Shown here: in pieces, positions 1 to 6,274 of the stretch
How the letters are laid out: each line of letters opens with the position of its first letter
How positions within the stretch are numbered: the stretch's first letter is position 1
Assembly: GCA_964584245.1 (NCBI GenBank)
Contig: CAZOZK010000052.1
Location: 1 to 7,797 of the forward strand
DNA: 7,797 nt
Direction: 5' to 3'
DNA from: CAZOZK01 sp964584245
Lineage (GTDB): Bacteria; Patescibacteriota; Microgenomatia; UBA1400; PJMF01
Notes under the pieces: generated by a model
Told to the model about the DNA's origin: nothing
The model's database searches: none
The model's input: the letters and a program-made list of their open reading frames with translations, nothing else
Made by a program: the position numbers and the translations under genes

Positions 1-698
1 GACGCCCATCTGGTCGTGAGGCTTATCCTGGAGACGTTTTCTATCTCCACTCTAGATTACTTGAGCGCGCTTGTAGATTAAATGCAGAGCATGGTGGTGG
101 ATCAATTACCGCCCTTCCTATCATTGAAACTCAAGCAAATGACGTTTCCGCATACATTCCTACCAATGTTATTTCAATCACTGATGGACAAATTTATCTT
201 GAAGCAGACTTGTTTAACAAAGGTATGAAGCCAGCTATTAATGTTGGATTATCAGTCTCACGTGTGGGATCTGCTGCGCAAACCAAAGCAACCAAACAAG
301 TTGCTGGTACTATGAAACTTGACTTAGCTCAATTCCGCGAGCTTGAGGCATTTTCACAATTCAGTTCAGACTTAGATGATAAAACAAAAGCAATTCTCGA
401 ACGAGGACAACGCGTCAATGACGTGCTCAAACAAGGCTGGGACACCCCACTCAAAATGGAAGAGCAAGTCGTAGTCGTGTTCGCAGCAGTTAGAGGTCAT
501 CTAGATCCTATCCGCGTCAATGCCTTGAAAGAATGGGAAACCCGCTATCTCCAATATGTTCACTCATCTGGAGAAGCCATTCTTGAGAGCATCCGAGCTG
601 AACAAAAAATTCTTCCAGAGACTGAAGAAAAATTAACTGCATTACTCAAGACATTTACAGATTTAAATCAAGATTTGCATCTTACAGCTGCAAAATAG
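1..698 (+). CDS. atpA: F1Fo ATP synthase subunit alpha, 3' part
   Basis: This is the C-terminal 231 residues of the alpha subunit, the non-catalytic nucleotide-binding partner of beta in the alpha3beta3 head at the inner face of the cytoplasmic membrane. The frame is open from the window edge (first full codon at 3) to TAG at 696-698; the 5' half with the P-loop lies outside the window. Visible family hallmarks are GREAYPGDVFYLHSRLLERA at the edge, LPIIETQ, then DVSAYIPTNVISITDGQI, and SVSRVGSAAQ. The Arg of SVSR (codon 261-263) corresponds to the arginine finger that completes the catalytic site of beta. The C-terminal helical domain begins near LDLAQFRELEAF and ends without unusual extension. 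It is the first visible gene of the atpA-atpG-atpD-atpC run, and atpG begins 6 bp after its stop. Identification is secure. Confidence 0.97.
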   Translation, partial: RPSGREAYPGDVFYLHSRLLERACRLNAEHGGGSITALPIIETQANDVSAYIPTNVISITDGQIYLEADLFNKGMKPAINVGLSVSRVGSAAQTKATKQVAGTMKLDLAQFRELEAFSQFSSDLDDKTKAILERGQRVNDVLKQGWDTPLKMEEQVVVVFAAVRGHLDPIRVNALKEWETRYLQYVHSSGEAILESIRAEQKILPETEEKLTALLKTFTDLNQDLHLTAAK

Positions 699-704
699 AA
701 CTAT

Positions 705-1589
705 ATGGGCAATCAACGTCAAATAAAACGTCGAATCTCAGCTGCAAAGAACATCTCCCAAATTACAAAAGCTATGGAGATGGTTTCTGCCAGCAAAATG
801 CGTCGTGCCCAAGAGCACGCTCTTGCAGCACGCCCATACACTCGAGCTTTGCAGGTTTCACTACAAAAAGTTTCTCAGGATATTAACCCAGCATTGCACC
901 CATTATTACAACGCCACTTCGAGGGTAATGATGTACTTTTGCTTCTCAGTACCGACAAAGGGTTAGTTGGTGGATTAAACAACCATCTTTTTAAAGAAAC
1001 TCACGAGTGGCTACAAACTCATCCAAACGCGATTGCTGTTGCTGTTGGAAAAAAGGCAGTTCGTTTTTGTCAGATTGCTGGCATTACAATTCACGCCCAG
1101 TTCACTGAGTTACCAGAAAAGATGACTACCGACGCACTTGCGCCAATCACTACCTTGCTCACTACTGGATTTTTGGACAAAACATTCCGCAGTGTCACCC
1201 TTATGTACATGGACTTTATTAACACACTTTCACAAGAAGTGCGCGCTATTCAGTTATTACCACTGCAGCAAACTGATACACCAAATCCACATATACCTGA
1301 GGATGAAAAAGTTTCTACACCAAGAATGGTACGAGAGTATACCTTTGAACCATCAGCAAACGAAATTTTGAACGATTTACTCCCTTATTATGTTGAAAAT
1401 ACCATTTATCAAGCATTCTTGGAAGCTAGAGCAAGTGAACACAGTTCACGTATGGTGGCTATGAAGAACGCAAGTGAAAACGCTGGTGACCTGGTGAAAG
1501 AATTGAAACTCGATTACAATAAAACACGTCAAGCAAATATTACAAGTGAATTATTAGATATAACAACGGCAATTTTGACTATCGGCTAA
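705..1589 (+). CDS. atpG: F1Fo ATP synthase subunit gamma
   Basis: The gamma subunit is the central rotor shaft that couples proton flow through Fo to conformational change in the alpha3beta3 head. The product has 294 residues, a normal length for bacteria. The N-terminal helix (about residues 1-50) carries the signature IKRRISAAKNISQITKAMEM followed by VSASKMRRAQ. A middle Rossmann-like domain contains STDKGLVGGLN. The C-terminal helix (about 235-294) contains LEARASEHSSRMVAMKNASE, then NKTRQANITSELLDI. The last residues (ITTAILTIG) differ from the more usual EI.EIVGGA-type ending, but the helix is complete. ATG at 705 is chosen because the family's conserved MGNQRQIK-type N-terminus starts there. 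No Shine-Dalgarno sequence is visible in the 6 bp after atpA, so translation is probably coupled to termination on atpA. The gene lies between atpA and atpD in the usual operon order. Confidence 0.97.
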   Translation: MGNQRQIKRRISAAKNISQITKAMEMVSASKMRRAQEHALAARPYTRALQVSLQKVSQDINPALHPLLQRHFEGNDVLLLLSTDKGLVGGLNNHLFKETHEWLQTHPNAIAVAVGKKAVRFCQIAGITIHAQFTELPEKMTTDALAPITTLLTTGFLDKTFRSVTLMYMDFINTLSQEVRAIQLLPLQQTDTPNPHIPEDEKVSTPRMVREYTFEPSANEILNDLLPYYVENTIYQAFLEARASEHSSRMVAMKNASENAGDLVKELKLDYNKTRQANITSELLDITTAILTIG

Positions 1590-1612
1590 AATCAACTACT
1601 AAGAACGCAAAA

Positions 1613-1618
1613 AAGGAT
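1613..1618 (+). promoter_or_regulatory. Shine-Dalgarno sequence of atpD
   Basis: The sequence AAGGAT lies in an A-rich stretch, with 8 nt between the GGA core and the ATG at 1626. This is a good match to the anti-Shine-Dalgarno sequence at normal spacing. It is the only convincing ribosome binding site in the window, and it precedes the gene whose product is needed in three copies per enzyme. Confidence 0.6.
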
Positions 1619-1625
1619 AGAACAT

Positions 1626-3038
1626 ATGACCCAAACTAACAAACCAACAACCCAAGCCACTGGCAAGATCTCACGCATTATCGGACCAGTTATTGACGTT
1701 ACTTTTGAAACTGGCCTTCCAGCAATTTACAACGCTTTGAAGCTCGAACACCCAGCAGGATGGACACTCACACTCGAAGTAGCACAACAACTTTCAGAAA
1801 CTGAAGTTCGCTGTATCGCACTCGGAGTCACTGATGGATTATCAAGAGGATTAGTTGTAACCGACACGGGCAGTGCTATCCAAGTTCCAGTCGGACCAGA
1901 GACACTCGGTCGTATTTTCAATGTGGTCGGAGAAGTAATTGACGGTGGTGCTCCAATCAAATTAAAACAAACCGCTCCAATTCACCGCCAAGCTCCAGAA
2001 TTAACTGAACTCGAAACGAGTGCAGAAATTTTGGAAACAGGTATCAAAGTTATCGACCTTATCGCTCCTTTTATGAAGGGTGGAAAAGTCGGCGCTTTCG
2101 GTGGAGCTGGTGTGGGAAAGACCGTTATCATCCAAGAATTAATTCGTAACATTGCTGAAGAGCACAAAGGTCACTCAGTCTTTGCTGGTGTGGGAGAAAG
2201 AACCCGTGAAGGTAACGACTTGTACCATGAAATGAAGGATTCAGGAGTTATCAACAGTACTGTGATGTGCTTCGGTCAGATGAACGAACCACCTGGGAAT
2301 AGACTTCGTGTCGCTCTCACCGGTTTAGCTATGGCTGAATACTTCCGCGATGAGGCACATGAAGACGTGTTGTTCTTTATCGACAACATTTTCCGCTTCT
2401 CACAAGCAGGTTCTGAAGTATCAGCACTGCTCGGACGTATTCCCTCTGCTGTGGGATACCAACCAACCCTGGCTACAGAAATGGCTAATTTGCAGGAACG
2501 TATTACCTCTACTCGTAAGGGTTCTATTACCTCAATCCAAGCCGTATACGTGCCAGCTGACGACTACACAGACCCAGCTCCAGCTACTACCTTTGCTCAC
2601 TTAGATTCAACCATCTCACTTGAGCGACGTTTGGCAGAGCAAGCATTGTTCCCAGCTGTCGATCCATTGGTTTCAAACTCAAAAATTTTGCAACCTGATA
2701 TCGTCGGAGAAGAGCACTACGCAGTTGCTCGAGGAGTCCAAGAAGTTTTGCAACGCTATAAAGAGTTACAAGACATTATTGCTATCTTGGGTATTGATGA
2801 ACTTAGTGAAGATGACAAACGAATTGTGGCACGTGCTCGAAGAATCCAAAAATTCCTCACACAACCATTCTTTGTGGCTGAACAATTCACTAGTATCAAA
2901 GGTTCATACGTGAGTATTGCTGACACTGTTCGCAGTTTCAAAGCAATCCTTGCAGGTACCTATGACCATTTGCCAGAACAAGCTTTCTATATGGTAGGAA
3001 CCATTGAAGAAGCTATCGAGAAAGCAAAGACACTGTAA
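1626..3038 (+). CDS. atpD: F1Fo ATP synthase subunit beta
   Basis: This is the catalytic subunit of F1, which makes or hydrolyses ATP at the alpha/beta interfaces. The product has 470 residues, typical for the family. Domains in order are an N-terminal beta-barrel (about 12-85), a nucleotide-binding domain (about 90-360) and a C-terminal helical domain. The P-loop GGAGVGKT is at residues 159-166 (Lys165, Thr166). The catalytic Glu is in GVGERTREGNDLYHEM (Glu191, Arg192). The Walker B segment is VLFFIDNIFRFSQAGSEVS, followed by LLGRIPSAVGYQPTLATEM. A DELSEDD stretch at 391-397 corresponds to the DELSEED lever that contacts gamma. ATG at 1626 has a good Shine-Dalgarno sequence and is followed by a short polar leader (residues 2-12) before the conserved GKISRIIGPVIDV. 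The gene lies 36 bp after atpG and 10 bp before atpC. There is no sign of damage, so it is expected to be functional. Confidence 0.98.
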   Translation: MTQTNKPTTQATGKISRIIGPVIDVTFETGLPAIYNALKLEHPAGWTLTLEVAQQLSETEVRCIALGVTDGLSRGLVVTDTGSAIQVPVGPETLGRIFNVVGEVIDGGAPIKLKQTAPIHRQAPELTELETSAEILETGIKVIDLIAPFMKGGKVGAFGGAGVGKTVIIQELIRNIAEEHKGHSVFAGVGERTREGNDLYHEMKDSGVINSTVMCFGQMNEPPGNRLRVALTGLAMAEYFRDEAHEDVLFFIDNIFRFSQAGSEVSALLGRIPSAVGYQPTLATEMANLQERITSTRKGSITSIQAVYVPADDYTDPAPATTFAHLDSTISLERRLAEQALFPAVDPLVSNSKILQPDIVGEEHYAVARGVQEVLQRYKELQDIIAILGIDELSEDDKRIVARARRIQKFLTQPFFVAEQFTSIKGSYVSIADTVRSFKAILAGTYDHLPEQAFYMVGTIEEAIEKAKTL

Positions 3039-3048
3039 AGCAAATAAC

Positions 3049-3477
3049 ATGAGCAAACAAAAACAGCTACAACTTACTATTGTCTCTCAGGAGAAGCAGT
3101 TAGTGACTCTAAAAATAGATTCACTAACTGCTCCAGCTGCTAATGGTGAAGTCACTATTTTGCCAGATCACATCTCATTTTTTTCTCGACTAGAACCAGG
3201 ACTACTTATCTACCGAATCGGTAGAGAAGAGCACTCATTTGTGGTCTCAAAAGGGTTTTTGGATGTGAATGCTGGCACCACTATCACCGTCATTGTCGAC
3301 ACCGCTACCGATGCTCGCTCAATTTCTACTGTGGCAGCTCAACAAGCTATTGAAGCCGCCAAAAAGACTATGTCAGAAAGCACTGATCGCCGAGAATTAC
3401 TCATGGCTGAGGCATCACTCAAACAAGCTATGTTGGAGATGAAAATTGCCCAAAAAACCAGAAGATCAGCAATATAA
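3049..3477 (+). CDS. atpC: F1Fo ATP synthase subunit epsilon
   Basis: The epsilon subunit is part of the central stalk; it links gamma to the c-ring and in many bacteria inhibits ATP hydrolysis through its C-terminal helices. The product has 142 residues. The N-terminal beta-sandwich (about 1-88) includes LTAPAANGEVTILPDHISFF, then the LEPGLLIYRI strand and FVVSKGFLDVNAGTTITVIVDTA. The C-terminal helical hairpin (about 98-142) is rich in Ala, Glu and Lys (QAIEAAKKTMSE, EASLKQAMLEMKIAQK). ATG at 3049 is preferred to an in-frame TTG at 3004. The earlier start would overlap atpD by 35 bp and add 15 residues with no family counterpart. Spacing to atpD is 10 bp with no clear Shine-Dalgarno sequence, suggesting translational coupling. 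It is the last gene of the operon; no U-rich intrinsic terminator is seen downstream. Confidence 0.94.
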   Translation: MSKQKQLQLTIVSQEKQLVTLKIDSLTAPAANGEVTILPDHISFFSRLEPGLLIYRIGREEHSFVVSKGFLDVNAGTTITVIVDTATDARSISTVAAQQAIEAAKKTMSESTDRRELLMAEASLKQAMLEMKIAQKTRRSAI

Positions 3478-3512
3478 TAGGCGTTTATAATCGCGTTACA
3501 CATCTGCTACAC

Positions 3513-3540
3513 TTGCCATTTCTTTCAATTTTGCTACTAT
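3513..3540 (+). promoter_or_regulatory. putative sigma70-type promoter of greA
   Basis: The 98-bp gap between atpC and greA contains TTGCCA (3513-3518) and, after a 16-bp spacer, TACTAT (3535-3540). The -10 hexamer is directly preceded by TGC, giving an extended -10 (TGnTACTAT). A start site near 3547 would leave a leader of about 29 nt before the greA ATG, without a Shine-Dalgarno sequence. A lone TATAAT at 3486-3491 in the same gap has no matching -35. This is pattern matching only. Confidence 0.42.
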
Positions 3541-3575
3541 ACATGAATCAATCTAACAGCTAAGCTACTCGCGGT

Positions 3576-4091
3576 ATGAAAAAAACAACTCAACCACAAC
3601 CAGAAACTACAACCCAACAAGGTCCTCGAGTAATTCAACTTACTAAACAGGGCTTAACTGAACTCAAGGCTGAGCTCCAAAATCTTTTTGACGTTCAAAT
3701 TCCAGAAGTAATCAAACGTGTTGCAATCGCTCGCGGCCATGGCGATCTTTCAGAAAATGCAGAGTACCAAAATGCACGAGAAGAGCAACAATTGCTCGAA
3801 GCACGCGCTGCTGAAATCGAAGATGTTATTTCCAAAGCAAAAGTTGTCGAAAACACTCGAAGTCAAACACAAGTCGGCATGGGATCTACAGTTGTAATCA
3901 CCATGAAGGGTAAGAAGGACAAGAAGCTTACCTACACCGTTGTTGGTGAGTTTGAGGCAAATCCTCTCGAAGGCAAAGTCTCTAGTGACTCTCCACTCGG
4001 TAAGGCGCTCGTTGGCAGTAAGAAGGGTGACTCCGTCACTGTTCACGCCCCCGCCGGATCAATTGAGTATGTTATCGAGGAGTTGAAGTAA
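3576..4091 (+). CDS. greA: transcription elongation factor GreA
   Basis: GreA enters the secondary channel of RNA polymerase and stimulates cleavage of backtracked RNA, rescuing stalled elongation complexes. The product has 171 residues against about 158 usually. The excess is a Gln/Thr/Pro-rich N-terminal tail of about 16 residues before VIQLTKQGLTELKAELQ. The N-terminal coiled coil (about 20-95) has the tip motif ARGHGDLSENAEYQNAREEQ. Asp57 and Glu60 in GDLSENAEY correspond to E. coli Asp41 and Glu44, which hold the catalytic magnesium. The C-terminal FKBP-like domain (about 97-171) contains VGMGSTVVI, then PLEGKVSSDSPLGKALVGSKKGD and the final VTVHAPAGSIEYVIEELK, as in GreA rather than GreB. 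ATG at 3576 is the only ATG that includes the whole domain; no Shine-Dalgarno sequence precedes it. lysS follows, a neighbourhood seen in many bacteria. Confidence 0.96.
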   Translation: MKKTTQPQPETTTQQGPRVIQLTKQGLTELKAELQNLFDVQIPEVIKRVAIARGHGDLSENAEYQNAREEQQLLEARAAEIEDVISKAKVVENTRSQTQVGMGSTVVITMKGKKDKKLTYTVVGEFEANPLEGKVSSDSPLGKALVGSKKGDSVTVHAPAGSIEYVIEELK

Positions 4092-4168
4092 AAGCTTCGA
4101 CCCAAACGTAACAGAATCAAGTATCCACAATCTCAATTAGTAAAAAATAATTCTCTAGATGAAAAATA

Positions 4169-4182
4169 ACCGATAATTCGGT
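4169..4182. repeat. short inverted repeat overlapping the lysS promoter region
   Basis: ACCGA (4169-4173) and TCGGT (4178-4182) form a perfect 5-bp inverted repeat around the centre TAAT. It overlaps the GATAAT -10-like hexamer and touches the TAGAAT hexamer, ending 3 bp before the first lysS ATG. It could be a small operator or just a chance palindrome; nothing in the sequence decides between these. Confidence 0.3.
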
Positions 4183-4187
4183 AGAAT
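4172..4187 (+). promoter_or_regulatory. two stacked -10-like hexamers of lysS, leaderless start predicted
   Basis: GATAAT (4172-4177) lies 8 nt before the ATG at 4186, and TAGAAT (4182-4187) lies 7 nt before the ATG at 4195. Bacterial transcription normally starts about 7 nt downstream of the -10 box at a purine, so each hexamer would place the start site on or next to an ATG. No recognisable -35 or Shine-Dalgarno sequence accompanies them. TAGAAT keeps the most conserved -10 positions (T, A and final T) and is the better candidate. Confidence 0.42.
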
Positions 4188-4194
4188 GCGCTGT

Positions 4195-6243
4195 ATGTCC
4201 AGAATCGATGAAACAATCCAAGCAAAAAAATTAAAAAGAGAGCAACTAGAAAGTAAAAACATTCTAGTCCATCCCTATTCTTTCGATAAAAAACACACTA
4301 TCGAAGTTGCAAAAAAATCTCTTGCCCAACAAGTGCAGACTGCAGGCCGGGTTATGGCTAGTCGAGCTCATGGCAAAGTCGCTTTTTATGATATTCAGGA
4401 TAGCACTGAACACATGCAAGTCATGTTGCGCCAGGGAAACACGTCTCCAGAATCATTTGAGTTGATTGAATCAATCGATCCAGGTGATTTTATTGGTGTA
4501 TCAGGAGAAGTAATTACAACTAAAACTGGTGAGATTACTATTTTGGCTGAAACGGTCACATTCTTGGGCAAAGCTTTGAGACCAATGCCAACCCAATGGA
4601 ATGCTGCCGAAGACAAAGAACTTCGTTTCCGAAAAAGATATTTAGATATGCTTATTAATCCAGCAGTGAAAAAAACTCTTGATACTCGTTGGTTAGTAGA
4701 AAAAGAGATCCGCCGATTCCTGCAAGATCAACATGATTTTGTAGAGGTTGAAACACCAATCTTTCAACCATTGTACGGTGGCACAAATGCCACACCATTT
4801 ACCTCACACATGAATGCGCTTGATTGTGATTTCTATCTTCGATTAGCACCAGAGTTGTATCTAAAACGACTTATAGTTGGGGGATATGAGCGCATTTTTG
4901 AGATTGCACGTAACTTTAGAAATGAAGGCATCGACCAAACTCACCAACCAGAGTTCACCATGATTGAGTGGTATCAGGCGTACGCCGACTACACCACTAT
5001 GATGAATGTCGCCGAAGGCATGTTGCGCCATCTGATTCAAAAAGTGCACGGGTCAACCAGCATGCAAGTGCAAGATCAAACAATCGAGATGGGCGGCGAC
5101 TGGACTAGAATCACCATGAAAGAAGCGATCAAAAAACATCTTTCAATTGAGTTTGATTCTCAAACTGATGAACAACTACAAGCTATTTTGTCAGAAAATA
5201 ATTTGGAATCAAACGGCGAGTTCACCCGTGGCAAAGCTCTTTTTACCATTTTTGATAAACTCGTTGCCAATCAACTCATAGAACCAACATGGATTATAGA
5301 CTATCCACGCGATGTCAGCCCACTTTCCAAAAAACATAGACTTGATAGTGCGCTCGCTGAGCGATTCGAGCTCTATGTTGGCGGCAAAGAATTGGCAGAT
5401 GGTTGGAGTGAAATCACCGACCCAATTGACCAGCGCAACTTATTTGAGAATGAACAGAAACACATGCGCGAAGGTGACAGCGAAGCACATCCACTAGATG
5501 AAGATTTCTTGGAGGCGATGGAGTACGGCATTCCACCACTTGGGGGAATTGGCATGGGAATTGATAGATTAGTCATGTTCTTGACAAACACTTGGAGTAT
5601 CAAAGAGGTGATTGCATTCCCAACTCTCAAACCACTCAACAGGCCACAACAGCCAAAAACTCAGGCAGGTGCCACCAAAAAAGCTGATACTGCGGCTAGC
5701 GAAAATCAAATTCCTTTGCCTCCTCGCGCCCAAGCCATTGAGCTGCTCGAGAAACACATCAAAAATGAGGCGCTGCGACACCATTGTTACAGTGTGGCTA
5801 ACGCCATGGAGGCCTACGCTACCAAACTTGGCGAAGACACCGAGCTCTGGTATCAAGCTGGACTGCTCCACGATCTTGACTGGGAGACCCATCCAGATGA
5901 GCATCCAAATATTGCCATCGATGAAATTCTAGCTGGACAATATCCTCAAGAATTGCTCGACGCCATCGCAGCCCACGCACCAGAGCGAACGGGGAAACAC
6001 GCAGAAACCACCATTGAGCGATATCTGTTTGCGTGTGATGAACTTTCTGGACTGATGCACGCCATTTCGCTGATGCGTCCGGGCAGATTTTCTGACATGG
6101 AGGTAAAATCTGTGATGAAAAAACTCAAAGACAAGTCGTTTGCAGCCAATGTATCTAGAGATGATATTAATCAGGGCGCGGATTTGATCGAAACCCCTCT
6201 GGCAGACCATATTGCGTTTTTGATCGAGGTGTTCAAAAAATAG
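4195..6243 (+). CDS. lysS: lysyl-tRNA synthetase (class II) fused to a C-terminal HD-domain hydrolase
   Basis: The protein attaches lysine to tRNA-Lys in the cytoplasm and carries an extra C-terminal hydrolase-like domain. It has 682 residues against about 500 for normal bacterial LysRS. Counting from ATG 4195, the anticodon-binding OB fold is at about 47-137 (VQTAGRVMASRAHGKVAFYDIQD in two parts). The class II catalytic domain (about 155-483) has YGGTNATPF, LRLAPELYLKRL, motif 2 ARNFRNEGID (Arg239), PEFTMIEWYQAYADY, DYPRDVSPLSKKHR and motif 3 GGIGMGIDRLV (Arg458), closing with FPTLKPLNR. A polar linker (about 484-510) leads to the HD domain (511-682). There is no stop or frameshift between the parts. 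In the lysine pocket, family NGFSE reads DGWSE (Asp402). ATG 4186 would add MRC; 4195 is chosen because its predicted mRNA start coincides with the ATG and the family N-terminus fits. It follows greA by about 100 bp; serS is 31 bp downstream. Confidence 0.95.
   Translation: MSRIDETIQAKKLKREQLESKNILVHPYSFDKKHTIEVAKKSLAQQVQTAGRVMASRAHGKVAFYDIQDSTEHMQVMLRQGNTSPESFELIESIDPGDFIGVSGEVITTKTGEITILAETVTFLGKALRPMPTQWNAAEDKELRFRKRYLDMLINPAVKKTLDTRWLVEKEIRRFLQDQHDFVEVETPIFQPLYGGTNATPFTSHMNALDCDFYLRLAPELYLKRLIVGGYERIFEIARNFRNEGIDQTHQPEFTMIEWYQAYADYTTMMNVAEGMLRHLIQKVHGSTSMQVQDQTIEMGGDWTRITMKEAIKKHLSIEFDSQTDEQLQAILSENNLESNGEFTRGKALFTIFDKLVANQLIEPTWIIDYPRDVSPLSKKHRLDSALAERFELYVGGKELADGWSEITDPIDQRNLFENEQKHMREGDSEAHPLDEDFLEAMEYGIPPLGGIGMGIDRLVMFLTNTWSIKEVIAFPTLKPLNRPQQPKTQAGATKKADTAASENQIPLPPRAQAIELLEKHIKNEALRHHCYSVANAMEAYATKLGEDTELWYQAGLLHDLDWETHPDEHPNIAIDEILAGQYPQELLDAIAAHAPERTGKHAETTIERYLFACDELSGLMHAISLMRPGRFSDMEVKSVMKKLKDKSFAANVSRDDINQGADLIETPLADHIAFLIEVFKK
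5725..6240 (+). other. HD-superfamily phosphohydrolase domain inside LysS
   Basis: This domain spans residues 511-682 of the lysS product. The HD metal site can be read in order: His530 in RHHCYSVANAMEAYA, His559-Asp560 in AGLLHDLDWETHPDEHP, a further His594 in IAAHAPERTG, and Asp615 in LFACDELSGLMHAISLMRP. The later segments MEVKSVMKKLKDKSFAANVS and GADLIETPLADHI resemble, from memory, the stand-alone predicted HD hydrolases of COG2316, whose substrate I do not know. All expected metal ligands are present, so the domain is probably active. HD enzymes act on phosphoesters such as nucleotides and alarmones. The substrate here cannot be read from sequence. Confidence 0.85.
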
Positions 6244-6259
6244 GTTTATAAAAAGGGAG

Positions 6260-6265
6260 TATAAT
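6260..6265 (+). promoter_or_regulatory. -10 box of serS, near-leaderless start predicted
   Basis: A perfect TATAAT lies in the 31-bp gap between lysS and serS, 9 nt before the serS ATG at 6275. A transcript starting at the usual distance would begin about 6272-6275, giving a leader of 0-3 nt. No good -35 hexamer is seen at 16-18 bp upstream. The purine run AAAAAGGGAG just before it resembles a Shine-Dalgarno sequence but lies 15 nt from the ATG, too far for normal use. Confidence 0.5.
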
Positions 6266-6274
6266 TACACCACT

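Noticed and set aside
3004..3048. TTG at 3004 as the start of atpC
   Set aside because: It would overlap the end of atpD by 35 bp and add 15 residues with no epsilon-subunit counterpart; ATG 3049 gives a normal epsilon N-terminus.
3486..3491. TATAAT between atpC and greA as the main greA promoter
   Set aside because: No -35-like hexamer lies at 16-18 bp upstream and no extended -10 is present; the TTGCCA/TGCTACTAT pair downstream is a better match.
3543..3563. Six-codon ORF (ATG to TAA) upstream of greA as a leader peptide
   Set aside because: Its ATG lies 2 nt after the predicted -10 box, so it would probably be upstream of the transcription start. It has no ribosome binding site and no regulatory codon run.
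4082..4101. Hairpin GTTGAAG / CTTCGAC around the greA stop codon as a terminator
   Set aside because: The stem has only 7 pairs with one G-U, the loop contains the stop codon, and no U-rich tract follows, so it does not look like an intrinsic terminator.
6251..6259. AAAAGGGAG as a Shine-Dalgarno sequence for serS
   Set aside because: It is 15 nt from the ATG, beyond normal spacing, and would lie upstream of the predicted transcription start.
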